Shown: one piece after another, positions 51,932 through 60,293 of the stretch
Numbering within the stretch: position 1 is the first letter of the stretch
How the letters are laid out: every line of letters begins with the position of its first letter
From: Oscillospiraceae bacterium
GTDB lineage: Bacteria; Bacillota; Clostridia; Oscillospirales; Ruminococcaceae
Direction of reading: 5' to 3'
Assembly: GCA_017545185.1 (NCBI GenBank)
Contig: JAFWQJ010000052.1
Span: 160,480 to 224,479, forward strand
Length of the DNA stretch: 64,000 nt
Notes under the pieces: generated by a model
Databases searched by the model: none
Seen by the model: only the letters and a program-made list of their open reading frames with translations
What the model was told of the DNA's origin: nothing
Position numbers and translations under genes: made by a program

Positions 51932-52756
51932 TTATGCTGCGGATTCTTCCGGAACGGTTGTCTCCGACGGAGCACCTTTCAGATGCTTTTTCCAGATTAT
52001 GTACGCAAAAACTGCGGCGATGACGGACATTGCGAAAATAATCAGTTCCAGCACGGGGATCGGAAGCCGGTCTTTCAGTAGCACGGCTGCTGCGTCCACG
52101 GCGGTATGAATCAGGATCGCGAGGAAGAAGAACGCGGGTTTCTTCTTTACAACGGCCGTCCAGACCAGAACCGACAGCGCAATATGCAGTGTGACGGCGG
52201 AAAGCCGTTCCGCCGGGACTGCGGCAAATACGGCGGGGGAATACTCCTTGAGCTGCGTGAAGGCTGTTTGAAGTGCCTCCTTCTGCTCTGCCGGAACCTG
52301 ACTGAGCAGCATCTGCTCCTGCCCGGCATTGATCATGAGCGAGTAGATAATATTGCTCACAAGAGACATTGCACCAAGCAAAACAGCTTCGATTCCGCCG
52401 TGTCCCGCACCGTACATCAGTGCGGTGTGCGGCTTGTAATGCTCCTTTTTCAGCAGGAACTTCATTGCGATCAGTCTGCCGGTTTCCTCAAAGACGCCTG
52501 CCGCCAGTCCGCCGTAAAGTGCATACAGCCAGATATTGTTCTGTATTTTGTCACCTGCAGGTGATTTGAACAGAACGATCACATGCATGATCTGTTCCAG
52601 AACCAGTGCAAACAGGATAAAGGCCGCCGCGCCGATCAGGAAGGTTGTGATCTTTGTATGATATTTGAATTTATAGAACAGCAGCAGTCCGATGACCAGT
52701 ACAAGAATGAATACGATGCCGCAGATCATGACGGCGATTGAAGTTGACGGTACCAT
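51932..52756 (-). CDS. YhfC family membrane protein (putative intramembrane protease)
   Basis: A 274-residue protein with about seven membrane helices. GVFEETGRLIAMKFLL, GAGHGGIEAVLLG and LIHTAVDAAAVLL provide the Glu-Glu and His residues conserved in the YhfC group, related to PrsW/CPBP-type glutamic intramembrane proteases. No protease activity has been shown for most members. GGAGGG precedes the ATG. It is the second gene after the zinc-ribbon protein but separated from it by a terminator-like hairpin. Confidence 0.8.
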   Translation of the reverse strand: MVPSTSIAVMICGIVFILVLVIGLLLFYKFKYHTKITTFLIGAAAFILFALVLEQIMHVIVLFKSPAGDKIQNNIWLYALYGGLAAGVFEETGRLIAMKFLLKKEHYKPHTALMYGAGHGGIEAVLLGAMSLVSNIIYSLMINAGQEQMLLSQVPAEQKEALQTAFTQLKEYSPAVFAAVPAERLSAVTLHIALSVLVWTAVVKKKPAFFFLAILIHTAVDAAAVLLKDRLPIPVLELIIFAMSVIAAVFAYIIWKKHLKGAPSETTVPEESAA

Positions 52757-52770
52757 AGTGTCCCTCCTTT

Positions 52771-52807
52771 ATCAAAACAGACCGTCTGCGCGGAGCGGAC
52801 GGCCTGT
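52771..52807 (-). terminator. Terminator-like hairpin after the zinc-ribbon gene
   Basis: ACAGACCGTC (52777-52786) pairs with GACGGCCTGT (52798-52807), one G-U, followed by TTTTGAT on the - strand; it lies just before the next ribosome site. Confidence 0.7.
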
Positions 52808-52815
52808 CAATTTGT

Positions 52816-53256
52816 TCAGATTCCGATGTTGCCGGTGCTGTCGGCATTGAAGAACTGATTGCTGGTCTCGGTGTAGTAATCGTTCTCTTCCAGAGAGGAG
52901 AAGTCCTCGTCGTCCGGATCGGGCAGGCGGGCACCGCAGACACCGCAGAAGATGTTTTTCTCGCTGTTTTCGGCATCGCACTTCGGGCACATCTTGTAGC
53001 CGCGGAGCGTGTTCAGCTCGAACTTCATTTTCTTGATGCGGCGGCGTCTGGCATCAATGTCGTCGCACAGTGCACGGAAAACTGCCGGATCTTCATCCGG
53101 GTTCTTGTAGTATTTCTTGCCGAGATCCGCGAAAATCTCAACGATGCGCTCCTCCTCATAGAGGATCTTGCGCTTGAGGTTACTGACCTCAGAGACATTG
53201 GAAGCCTTCTCGCTGAGGCCTCTGCTCATGTCACTGACCTTGTCAAAGATGCTCAT
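52816..53256 (-). CDS. Zinc-ribbon protein of unknown function
   Basis: A 146-residue soluble protein. The first 75 residues are charged and helical (SDMSRGLSEKASNVSEVSNL), probably coiled coil; a zinc ribbon CPKCDAENSEKNIFCGVCG follows at about 98-116, then an acidic tail. Proteins of this layout are common and uncharacterised in Clostridia. The ATG at 53256 follows GGAG; a consensus promoter lies about 100 bases upstream. Confidence 0.75.
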   Translation of the reverse strand: MSIFDKVSDMSRGLSEKASNVSEVSNLKRKILYEEERIVEIFADLGKKYYKNPDEDPAVFRALCDDIDARRRRIKKMKFELNTLRGYKMCPKCDAENSEKNIFCGVCGARLPDPDDEDFSSLEENDYYTETSNQFFNADSTGNIGI

Positions 53257-53356
53257 GATACACACTCCATTCCGCACCGCAGTCCTTCACAAACCTGCGG
53301 CGGCGACTGATTTTTGCGGACTGCTCAGAACCGGCCCGCGAATGATCTGTAATCTT

Positions 53357-53385
53357 ATTATACATTGTTTGCGCGGAAAAGTCAA
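53357..53385 (-). promoter_or_regulatory. Consensus promoter of the zinc-ribbon gene
   Basis: On the - strand TTGACT (53380-53385), 17-base spacer, TATAAT (53357-53362). Confidence 0.85.
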
Positions 53386-53438
53386 TAGCCCTGCTGATTT
53401 TTGTTATATGAGAACCGAATCGGCAGGCGGATCCGCGG

Positions 53439-53873
53439 TCAGATATCATAAGCTTCCTCGGCGGTGAGAATGTCGATTTTCTTCGATTTCAGGATATCGA
53501 GCGCCGCCTGCTCGTTGTCCACGCAGATGACCGTATCGGCTCTGCCGGGCGTGCGGTTGACGAATGCATACATATATTCGACGTTGACGTCCGCCTCATT
53601 GAGCGCTTCCAGCACAGTCGCGACGCCGCCCGGGCAGTCCGGCACCTTGACGCCGATCACGGATGTTGCTTTGAAGGTCCAGCCGTTCTCGCGCAGGAGT
53701 GCTTCGGTCTCGTCCGGCTTGTTGACGATGATGCGCAGGATGCCGAAATCACGGGTATCCGCAAGGCTCAGCGTGCGCAGGTCAATGCCCGCATCTGCGA
53801 TCAGGCGGGTGAGCTCTGCCATTTTGCCCTGCTTGTTTTCAACGAAGATAGAAAACTGCTTGATCGTGTCCAT
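53439..53873 (-). CDS. ACT-domain amino-acid-binding protein
   Basis: A 144-residue protein made of two ACT domains (IKQFSIFVENKQGKMAEL at residue 4 and VIGVKVPDCPGGVATVLEAL at about 73). Such proteins often accompany paaK and ior genes and probably sense aromatic amino acids. It is the last gene of the ior-paaK group, 24 bases after a lipoprotein gene. Confidence 0.85.
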   Translation of the reverse strand: MDTIKQFSIFVENKQGKMAELTRLIADAGIDLRTLSLADTRDFGILRIIVNKPDETEALLRENGWTFKATSVIGVKVPDCPGGVATVLEALNEADVNVEYMYAFVNRTPGRADTVICVDNEQAALDILKSKKIDILTAEEAYDI

Positions 53874-53897
53874 AGTAAAATCCTCCTTTTTCGGGGG

Positions 53898-54863
53898 TTA
53901 CGGTTTTCTGACAAGTCCCGGATAATAAACGCCGTTACCGTCGATATACAGGAACAGCGGGTAGAACGACCCGAGCCTCGCCGCAGTCTGCGGATCGTCC
54001 GGCTCTTCATACATACTGATGAACCCGGGGTGTTTTTTGCTCTCCGCATACGCACCGTGGCTGAAGGCGCTGCCGTCTGCCTCGGCCATTTCCCATTTGC
54101 CGCCGGAGAAGCTCACGCGGAACTGCATGTTATCGCTGTTCTCCAAGCCGTAGCGGTTTGCGAGGAGGCTGAGCTCTAGGTCCAGTTTTTCCGCATCTAG
54201 CTCCTGTAAATAGGTTTTGTCCTGCACGTTGTAATACGCTGTGGAATACGGATCGTTTTTCAGCGTATCCGCCGGGACGTAATTCAGTGCGAAATCCTTG
54301 CCGGTTTCATACTTGCCGTCAGCGGTCATGCCGAACATCGGCGTACAGATGAAGTCTCCGTGCAGCGATGCTTCTGACGGTGCGTCCGCTTCTTTGCTGC
54401 GCAGGATCCCGACCGGCAGTCTGGAGAATGCGGATGCCGCATCAGTCAGATAGATACGCGGCATGAGGGAATCCGGATAGGCACCGGTGCTGTTCAGGTC
54501 TGCGATCTTTGCGGTAAAGCGATCCGCATTGCTGTCGGCCTCTGCGCCGGTATAGTTGAAGATCAGCTTCGATCCCTCTGTGCTGTATGTGCCGTTCCAT
54601 GTGACCGCATTGTTTGCAGCGTAATGCCGCAGGATAGAAAGTGTTTGATTCTGATTCAGCGTCACAGCAGCTTCGGATTCGATTTCCTCTGCCAGTACTG
54701 CATCCAGCGCAGCATCGGGATCGGTGCGGTATGCATCAGCCTGATTTCTGATGCCGTTGACGGAGATATACGTGCCGTTCTTGGCTGTCGTTCCGGTGCC
54801 GCAGCCGGTCAGCATCGCTGCTGCCGCGACTGCGGTCATGATTGTCAGAAAATGCTTTTTCAA
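53898..54863 (-). CDS. Lipoprotein of unknown function
   Basis: A 321-residue protein with a lipobox MLTGC (Cys21). No family recognised. The mature part has repeated Tyr/Asp-rich beta-like stretches and a short stretch VNGIRNQADAY near the N terminus. The start is a TTG at 54863, nine bases after AGGAG; no in-frame ATG would retain the signal peptide. It lies between paaK and the ACT gene. Confidence 0.75.
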   Translation of the reverse strand: MKKHFLTIMTAVAAAAMLTGCGTGTTAKNGTYISVNGIRNQADAYRTDPDAALDAVLAEEIESEAAVTLNQNQTLSILRHYAANNAVTWNGTYSTEGSKLIFNYTGAEADSNADRFTAKIADLNSTGAYPDSLMPRIYLTDAASAFSRLPVGILRSKEADAPSEASLHGDFICTPMFGMTADGKYETGKDFALNYVPADTLKNDPYSTAYYNVQDKTYLQELDAEKLDLELSLLANRYGLENSDNMQFRVSFSGGKWEMAEADGSAFSHGAYAESKKHPGFISMYEEPDDPQTAARLGSFYPLFLYIDGNGVYYPGLVRKP

Positions 54864-54905
54864 TTCGGGTATGCTCCTTTTGTTTCAGTTTCAATGTCAG
54901 TGATA

Positions 54906-56213
54906 TCAGTCATGCAGCTTGCGCTTGTCGATGACGCGGACTGCCTTGCCTTCGCTTCTGGTGATGGATTTCGGTGCGACCAGATGCACCTTCGGGCTGA
55001 TGCCGAGCATCGTCTTGATCGCGGATGCAAGGCTGCGCTCCTTTTCCTGCAGATCCTTGATCTTGTCGGAGAACTGCTCCGGGTTCATCTCCACGCTGAT
55101 GTCCAGCGTATCGGAATTGTTCTTTCTGTCCACCTCGATCAGGTAGTTCGGGGAGTAGCCCTGCTCGATCAGCACGGTCTCGATCTGCGACGGGAACACG
55201 TTGACGCCGCGGATGATCATCATATCGTCGCTTCTGCCCATGGGCTTCGCCATTTTGATGAGCGTTCTGCCGCAGGCGCACTTCTTTCTCGAAAGGACAC
55301 AGAGGTCACGCGTGCGGTAGCGCAGCAGCGGGAACGCTTCCTTCGTGATGCTCGTAAAGACCAGCTCGCCGACGGAGCCCTCCGGAAGCACCTCGCCGGT
55401 GTCCGGGTCAATGATCTCCGGAATGAAGTGGTCTTCATTGATATGCATACCGGACTGCTCGCAGCATTCAAATGCGACGCCGGGGCCGGAGCTCTCGGTC
55501 AGTCCGTAGATATCATACGCCTTGATGCCGAGCGACTGCTCGATCGTGCGGCGCATTTCCTCGGTCCACGGCTCCGCACCGAAGATTCCGGCTTTCAGCT
55601 TGATATCGTCGGGGGTCAGACCCATGTCGTGCAGCGTCTCGCCGATGTATGCGGCGTAGGACGGCGTGCAGCAGAGGATCGTTGCGCCGAGATCGCGCAT
55701 GAACTGGATCTGGCGTTCGGTGTTGCCGGAGGACATCGGCAGCGTCAGGCAGCCGACCTTGTGCGAGCCGCCGTTCAGGCCGAAGCCGCCGGTGAACAGG
55801 CCGTAACCGTAGGCAACCTGACAGACATCGTCCGCCGTGCCGCCTGCCGCGGTAATGGCTCTGGCGCAGCAGTCCTCCCAGAGATCGACGTCATGCTGCG
55901 TATAAAATGCGACGACGCGTCTGCCGGTGGTTCCGCTGGTGGAGTGGATGCGGACGCAGTCCTTCATCGGAACTGCGAGCATTCCGGTCGGGTATGCGTC
56001 GCGCAGGTCTGCCTTCGAGAGAAACGGCAGCTTGTGCAGGTCGTCGACCGACTGAATGTCGTCCGGCGTGACGCCCTTTTTGTCCATCAGATCTCTGTAG
56101 TAGGGGACGTTTTCGTAGACATGGCGCACCTGCTTCACGAGCCGTTCGCTCTGCAGCTGCTTCATGTCCTCGCGGGACATTGTTTCAATGTCCGCCTGCC
56201 AATAATTTGCCAT
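54906..56213 (-). CDS. paaK: Phenylacetate-CoA ligase family protein
   Basis: A 435-residue adenylate-forming ligase. IHSTSGTTGRRVVAFY is the AMP-binding loop and YGLTESSGPG the second motif; the C-terminal domain includes SDDMMIIRGVNVFPSQIE. It activates aryl acids made by indolepyruvate oxidoreductase, or runs in reverse to make ATP from aryl-acyl-CoA. The ATG at 56213 follows AAAGGA by nine bases. Confidence 0.93.
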   Translation of the reverse strand: MANYWQADIETMSREDMKQLQSERLVKQVRHVYENVPYYRDLMDKKGVTPDDIQSVDDLHKLPFLSKADLRDAYPTGMLAVPMKDCVRIHSTSGTTGRRVVAFYTQHDVDLWEDCCARAITAAGGTADDVCQVAYGYGLFTGGFGLNGGSHKVGCLTLPMSSGNTERQIQFMRDLGATILCCTPSYAAYIGETLHDMGLTPDDIKLKAGIFGAEPWTEEMRRTIEQSLGIKAYDIYGLTESSGPGVAFECCEQSGMHINEDHFIPEIIDPDTGEVLPEGSVGELVFTSITKEAFPLLRYRTRDLCVLSRKKCACGRTLIKMAKPMGRSDDMMIIRGVNVFPSQIETVLIEQGYSPNYLIEVDRKNNSDTLDISVEMNPEQFSDKIKDLQEKERSLASAIKTMLGISPKVHLVAPKSITRSEGKAVRVIDKRKLHD

Positions 56214-56280
56214 TGGGTTCATTCCTTTCAATTAAAATGGATGATGCAGTTTTCGTTTCGCCCTGTGCCGCTTCCTTACA

Positions 56281-56856
56281 TTATTCTGCTGCTCTGCCGA
56301 GCGCGAATGCCTTGCGGTTCATGTCGATAAACTTTTCCGGCACGCACTGGTTCAGTGCTTCCTGCCAGATCGCTTCATCAAAGTCCATTTTCTTGCTGAC
56401 AACGCCCATGAGCACAACATTCGAGGCCTTTGCGCTGCCTGCCTGCTCCGCGAGGGAGAGCGCATCGACAGCGGTGACGTCAATGCCCATGCCCTTGAGG
56501 TTCTCGATGATGCCGGTCGGATAGGTCGCCGCGCCGGTGATGACCGGCATCGGGTCGAGGGTCTGCGTCGAGGTGACGATCTTGCCGCCCTTCTTCAGAT
56601 AGCCTGCCCAGCGTGCTGTTTCCAGCAGCTCAAAGGAGATGATGACATCCGCTTCGCCCTTTTCGACGGTCGGGGAATAGACGGCATCGCCGTATTTGAC
56701 ATACGTGACGACGGAGCCGCCGCGCTGGCTCATGCCGTGCACCTCACTGACCTTGACGGCAAAGCCCTGCTGCAGCAGCACATTGCCGAGGATGCGGCTG
56801 GCGAGCAGGGAACCCTGTCCGCCGACGCCGACGATCATAACAGATTTCGTTTCCAT
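56281..56856 (-). CDS. iorB: Indolepyruvate ferredoxin oxidoreductase, beta subunit
   Basis: A 191-residue gamma-type domain of the 2-oxoacid:ferredoxin oxidoreductase family, starting VMIVGVGGQGSLLASRIL with SEVHGMSQRGGSV. With IorA it oxidises aryl pyruvates to aryl-acyl-CoA, reducing ferredoxin. Confidence 0.94.
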   Translation of the reverse strand: METKSVMIVGVGGQGSLLASRILGNVLLQQGFAVKVSEVHGMSQRGGSVVTYVKYGDAVYSPTVEKGEADVIISFELLETARWAGYLKKGGKIVTSTQTLDPMPVITGAATYPTGIIENLKGMGIDVTAVDALSLAEQAGSAKASNVVLMGVVSKKMDFDEAIWQEALNQCVPEKFIDMNRKAFALGRAAE

Positions 56857-56884
56857 TTACAGAACTCCTTTACGTTCGTGATGA

Positions 56885-57097
56885 TCACTTTTTGTGAATG
56901 CGGAACATTTCGATCTTGCCGCATTTCGGGCATTCATAGATCTGTACTTCGAGTGCGCCGGAAGTCCAGTTGTCCCAGTGCGCGAGGAACAGTCCCCATC
57001 TGCCGAGCTGGATGCGGTTTGCACCGCGGTATTCCATCTGGATGCCGCAGTACGGGCAGTTGATCTTCCGGATCTTATGGCCTGTTGTTTTCTTCAT
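56885..57097 (-). CDS. Small zinc-ribbon protein inside the ior operon
   Basis: A 70-residue basic protein with two zinc knuckles, CPYCG at 14-18 and CPKCG at about 58-62, separated by a Trp/Arg-rich stretch (RWGLFLAHWDNWTSG). No family name recognised. It lies 14 bases after iorA and 28 before iorB, so it is cotranscribed with both and may be an assembly or regulatory partner. The start is ATG at 57097; the long in-frame extension upstream lies inside iorA. Confidence 0.75.
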   Translation of the reverse strand: MKKTTGHKIRKINCPYCGIQMEYRGANRIQLGRWGLFLAHWDNWTSGALEVQIYECPKCGKIEMFRIHKK

Positions 57098-57111
57098 TTC
57101 AGTACCTCGTT

Positions 57112-58839
57112 TTATTTGCCGATTGCGTTGAATTTGCAGAGCTCCTCGCAGATGCCGCAGCCGACGCACTGTGTATGGTCGATGCAGGCCTTGCCGTCCT
57201 TCATGGAGATCGCGGGGCAGCCGAGCTTTAAGCACATCTTGCAGCTCTTGCACTTGTCGGTATCGACATGCAGCGGGGGATTGTGCTTCACGTATTTCAG
57301 CAGCGCGCACGGACGGCGGCTGATGATGACCGAAGGCTCATTGACGGCGAGTTCCTCTGTGATCGCCTGCTCCATTTCGGAGAGCTTGTACGGGTCGGCA
57401 ACTCTGACGCGCTTGATGCCGATCGCATGGCAGAGTGCCTCAAGATCGACGGCAGCAGCCGGATCGCCCTTCAGATTTTTGCCCGTGGTCGGGTTCTGCT
57501 GATGACCGGTCATACCGGTGATCGAGTTATCGAGAATGATGACCGTCGAATTGGATGCGTTATACGCAACATTGACAAGGCTGTTCAGGCCGGTGTGCAT
57601 GAAGGTCGAGTCGCCGATGACTGCGACGGTCTTGTTCTGGGACTGCTCGCCGAGCACCTTGTTGAAGCCGTGCAGGCAGGAGACAGACGAGCCCATGCAG
57701 ATCGTCCAGTCAATGGATTCGAGCGGCTTTGCGGCGCCGAGCGTATAGCAGCCGATATCGCCGGAAACGGTGATCTTGTGCTTTGCCAGCGTATAGAATA
57801 CGCCGCGGTGCGGACATCCGGCACACATAACAGGCGGACGGATCGGCAGCTGCTCCGGATATGCGGTGACCTCGGGGGTCTGACCGAGCAGCTTCTCTGC
57901 GATGATGACCTGATTCAGCTCGCCGATGTTGCCGAAGATCTCCTTGCCTTTGCATTCGATGCCGAGTGCCTTTGCGTGTGCCTCGAGAATGCCGTCGAGC
58001 TCCTCGATGATGTAAACGGTCTTGCACTTTGCGGCAAAATCAAGGAAAAGCTTGTCCGGCAGCGGGTTCGTCATGCCGAGCTTCAGGTAATTGACCTTGC
58101 TGCCGAGCGCATCCTTTGCGTACTGATATGAAGCACCGCAGGTGATGACGCCGATCTCGGAGCCGTTGTCCTCGATCTTGTTGATCGGGGCGGTCTCTGC
58201 GTATGCGATCATCTTTGCCGTGCGCTCCTCCACGACAACGTGGCGGTTCTTTGCATTTGCCGGCACCATGACATATTTCTGCGGGGTCTTGACATAGGGC
58301 TTCAGTTCTTTTTCCTGACGGGGGAGCTGCTCCACGGCACTCTGGGAGTGTGCAACTCTCGTTGCGGTGCGGATCAGCACCGGCGTATCAAATTCCTCGG
58401 AGAGCTCATAGCCGAGCATTGCGAAGTCCTTGCACTCCTGCGAATCGGACGGCTCGAGCATCGGCACCTTGGATGCGATCGCATGATGACGGGAATCCTG
58501 CTCGTTCTGCGAGGAATGCATACCCGGATCATCCGCGACCGCGATGACCAGACCGCCGTTCACGCCGGTATAGGATGCGGTGTAGAGCGGGTCAGCAGCG
58601 ACATTCAGGCCGACATGCTTCATCGCCGCAAATGCTCTTGCGCCTGCAAAGCTTGCGCCGAGCGCAGATTCAACAGCGACCTTTTCGTTCGGTGCCCATT
58701 CTGCATAGACTTCGTCGTACTTTGCGATCGTTTCGGTGATCTCCGTGGACGGGGTGCCCGGATAGCTGGACGCGAACCGGCAGCCTGCCTCATAAAGACC
58801 TCTTGCGAATGCTTCATTGCCAAGCATCAGTTTTTTCAT
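57112..58839 (-). CDS. iorA: Indolepyruvate ferredoxin oxidoreductase, alpha subunit
   Basis: A 575-residue enzyme subunit. N-terminal pyruvate-oxidoreductase domain (FASSYPGTPSTEITET), a thiamine-diphosphate domain (SGDIGCYTLG, VIGDSTFMHTG), and a C-terminal double 4Fe-4S ferredoxin module (CKSCKMCLKLGCP and CVGCGICEELC). Central to fermentation of aromatic amino acids. AAAGGAG precedes the ATG. Confidence 0.95.
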   Translation of the reverse strand: MKKLMLGNEAFARGLYEAGCRFASSYPGTPSTEITETIAKYDEVYAEWAPNEKVAVESALGASFAGARAFAAMKHVGLNVAADPLYTASYTGVNGGLVIAVADDPGMHSSQNEQDSRHHAIASKVPMLEPSDSQECKDFAMLGYELSEEFDTPVLIRTATRVAHSQSAVEQLPRQEKELKPYVKTPQKYVMVPANAKNRHVVVEERTAKMIAYAETAPINKIEDNGSEIGVITCGASYQYAKDALGSKVNYLKLGMTNPLPDKLFLDFAAKCKTVYIIEELDGILEAHAKALGIECKGKEIFGNIGELNQVIIAEKLLGQTPEVTAYPEQLPIRPPVMCAGCPHRGVFYTLAKHKITVSGDIGCYTLGAAKPLESIDWTICMGSSVSCLHGFNKVLGEQSQNKTVAVIGDSTFMHTGLNSLVNVAYNASNSTVIILDNSITGMTGHQQNPTTGKNLKGDPAAAVDLEALCHAIGIKRVRVADPYKLSEMEQAITEELAVNEPSVIISRRPCALLKYVKHNPPLHVDTDKCKSCKMCLKLGCPAISMKDGKACIDHTQCVGCGICEELCKFNAIGK

Positions 58840-58878
58840 GTGTATTCTCCTTTTTTCAGTCCGGTGCGGACTGTTGAT

Positions 58879-59457
58879 TTACGTTTTCGGCCCGCATTCC
58901 ACGCGCCAGCATTCCAGACCGTATTCATCCTCGGTCGCTTCACGGACATCCGTGACTCTGATCTTCTGTTCCGTCAGAGCGATCTGCTGAACAAAGCCGC
59001 CGTTGGTGTATTCCCACTGACAAAGCTCTGCATCCTGCTTTCCGACAATAAACGTATAGGTCTTGTCCTCCTGCAGCTTTGTGCAGAGATGCTCGTCAAG
59101 CTGAATGACGAACGGGCCGTCCTGGAACAGCGTGACAACCGCTGCACGCGGCGTTTCCGCATCAGAGACATAATCCGGGATCAGCTTCCGCACGGTCGCG
59201 GTAAAGCTGCCGGAAACAACGCTGGGAACCGGCTGTGCATAGGCATCCGGATCCTCGGCTGCGGGCTGTCCCGCGGGATCCGCAGCGGTGACCGGATCAT
59301 CCGAAGGGAGCTCGGAGACCGGATCGTCCGGGATATTGACCTGCACGGCACCGCGCACGGAGTCGTCCGGCTTGGGGGTCGGTCCCTGCTTGCCGCAGCC
59401 GGTCATGCAGACCAGCAGCGCGGTCAGTGCGAGGGTCGTCAGAACTGTCTTTTTCAT
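58879..59457 (-). CDS. Lipoprotein with acidic linker, unknown function
   Basis: A 192-residue protein with a lipobox CMTGC (Cys21), an extended Pro/Asp/Ala-rich linker at about 25-75, and a compact C-terminal domain of about 110 residues rich in beta strands. No family was recognised. The start overlaps the stop of the HAD phosphatase (ATGA). Confidence 0.75.
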   Translation of the reverse strand: MKKTVLTTLALTALLVCMTGCGKQGPTPKPDDSVRGAVQVNIPDDPVSELPSDDPVTAADPAGQPAAEDPDAYAQPVPSVVSGSFTATVRKLIPDYVSDAETPRAAVVTLFQDGPFVIQLDEHLCTKLQEDKTYTFIVGKQDAELCQWEYTNGGFVQQIALTEQKIRVTDVREATEDEYGLECWRVECGPKT

Positions 59458-60293
59458 ATCACACCTCCGTGAAATACTGTTTGCAGATATGCTGCGACGG
59501 CGTCCTCCGTGTTGCTGCCGATGATGAGATCGGCGCGGGCTTTCAGCACATCCGCCGCGTTCCCGACCGCGATCTTTGTATCGCAGGCATCAAACAGCGG
59601 GAAATCGTTGCGGTTGTCGCCGAAGCCTGTGACGGTACGGGCACCGGTCATTTGCTGTACCTTCTGAACACCGTGGAATTTCGATGCGTCCGGCGCGGAG
59701 ATCTCGAGATACCAGATCTCCGGCTCGTATACATCCTGATAATATGCAACGGTAATGCCGGCAATGCCCCGGAGTTCCTCCCGGAGCGGATCAAGCACCG
59801 GCTTCGGCGCGTTGAGCGACATATATACCGGGCATTCCGCGGAAAGCGCCTCCATGCTGCCGACCTGATAGAACGGCTTTCCGAAGCGGTCATGCCGCGC
59901 CTGATAATACCGCTGCATGTGCGGCGTGGAAAGTTCTGTATAGCAGCAGCGGAGCTCGTCCTTCGGGACACAGAACACAAAGCCGTTGAAGCCGTACCGC
60001 TGATACAGCGCACAGACTTCGAGGTAAGCTTCCGGCGGGATGCCCGCCGCATCCACAATTTTATTTCGTACCGGATCGTGCAGGACGGAGCCGTTCTGCA
60101 GGATCAGCGGCAAAGTGAACGGGATGCCGTCAAGAAGCGGCATGACGGTAAAGGACGTCCGCGCGGTCGCGACGGTCAGCTGAAGCCCCTCGCGGAGCAG
60201 CTTTGTCAGGATGTTGCGCGTCTTTTCGGATACGGATACATCCGGCTGCAGCAGCGTGCCGTCCAGATCGGTTACAAAAAGCGTATCAGTCAC
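59454..60293 (-). CDS. HAD superfamily (Cof-type) phosphatase
   Basis: A 279-residue phosphatase. FVTDLDGTLLQPD holds the nucleophile Asp, VATARTS motif II, and GFGDNRNDFPLF motif IV; a C2B cap lies between. Such enzymes dephosphorylate sugars or cofactors such as FMN and pyridoxal phosphate. The start is a GTG at 60293, six bases after GGAGG, overlapping the preceding gene by eight bases. Confidence 0.85.
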   Translation of the reverse strand: MTDTLFVTDLDGTLLQPDVSVSEKTRNILTKLLREGLQLTVATARTSFTVMPLLDGIPFTLPLILQNGSVLHDPVRNKIVDAAGIPPEAYLEVCALYQRYGFNGFVFCVPKDELRCCYTELSTPHMQRYYQARHDRFGKPFYQVGSMEALSAECPVYMSLNAPKPVLDPLREELRGIAGITVAYYQDVYEPEIWYLEISAPDASKFHGVQKVQQMTGARTVTGFGDNRNDFPLFDACDTKIAVGNAADVLKARADLIIGSNTEDAVAAYLQTVFHGGVI

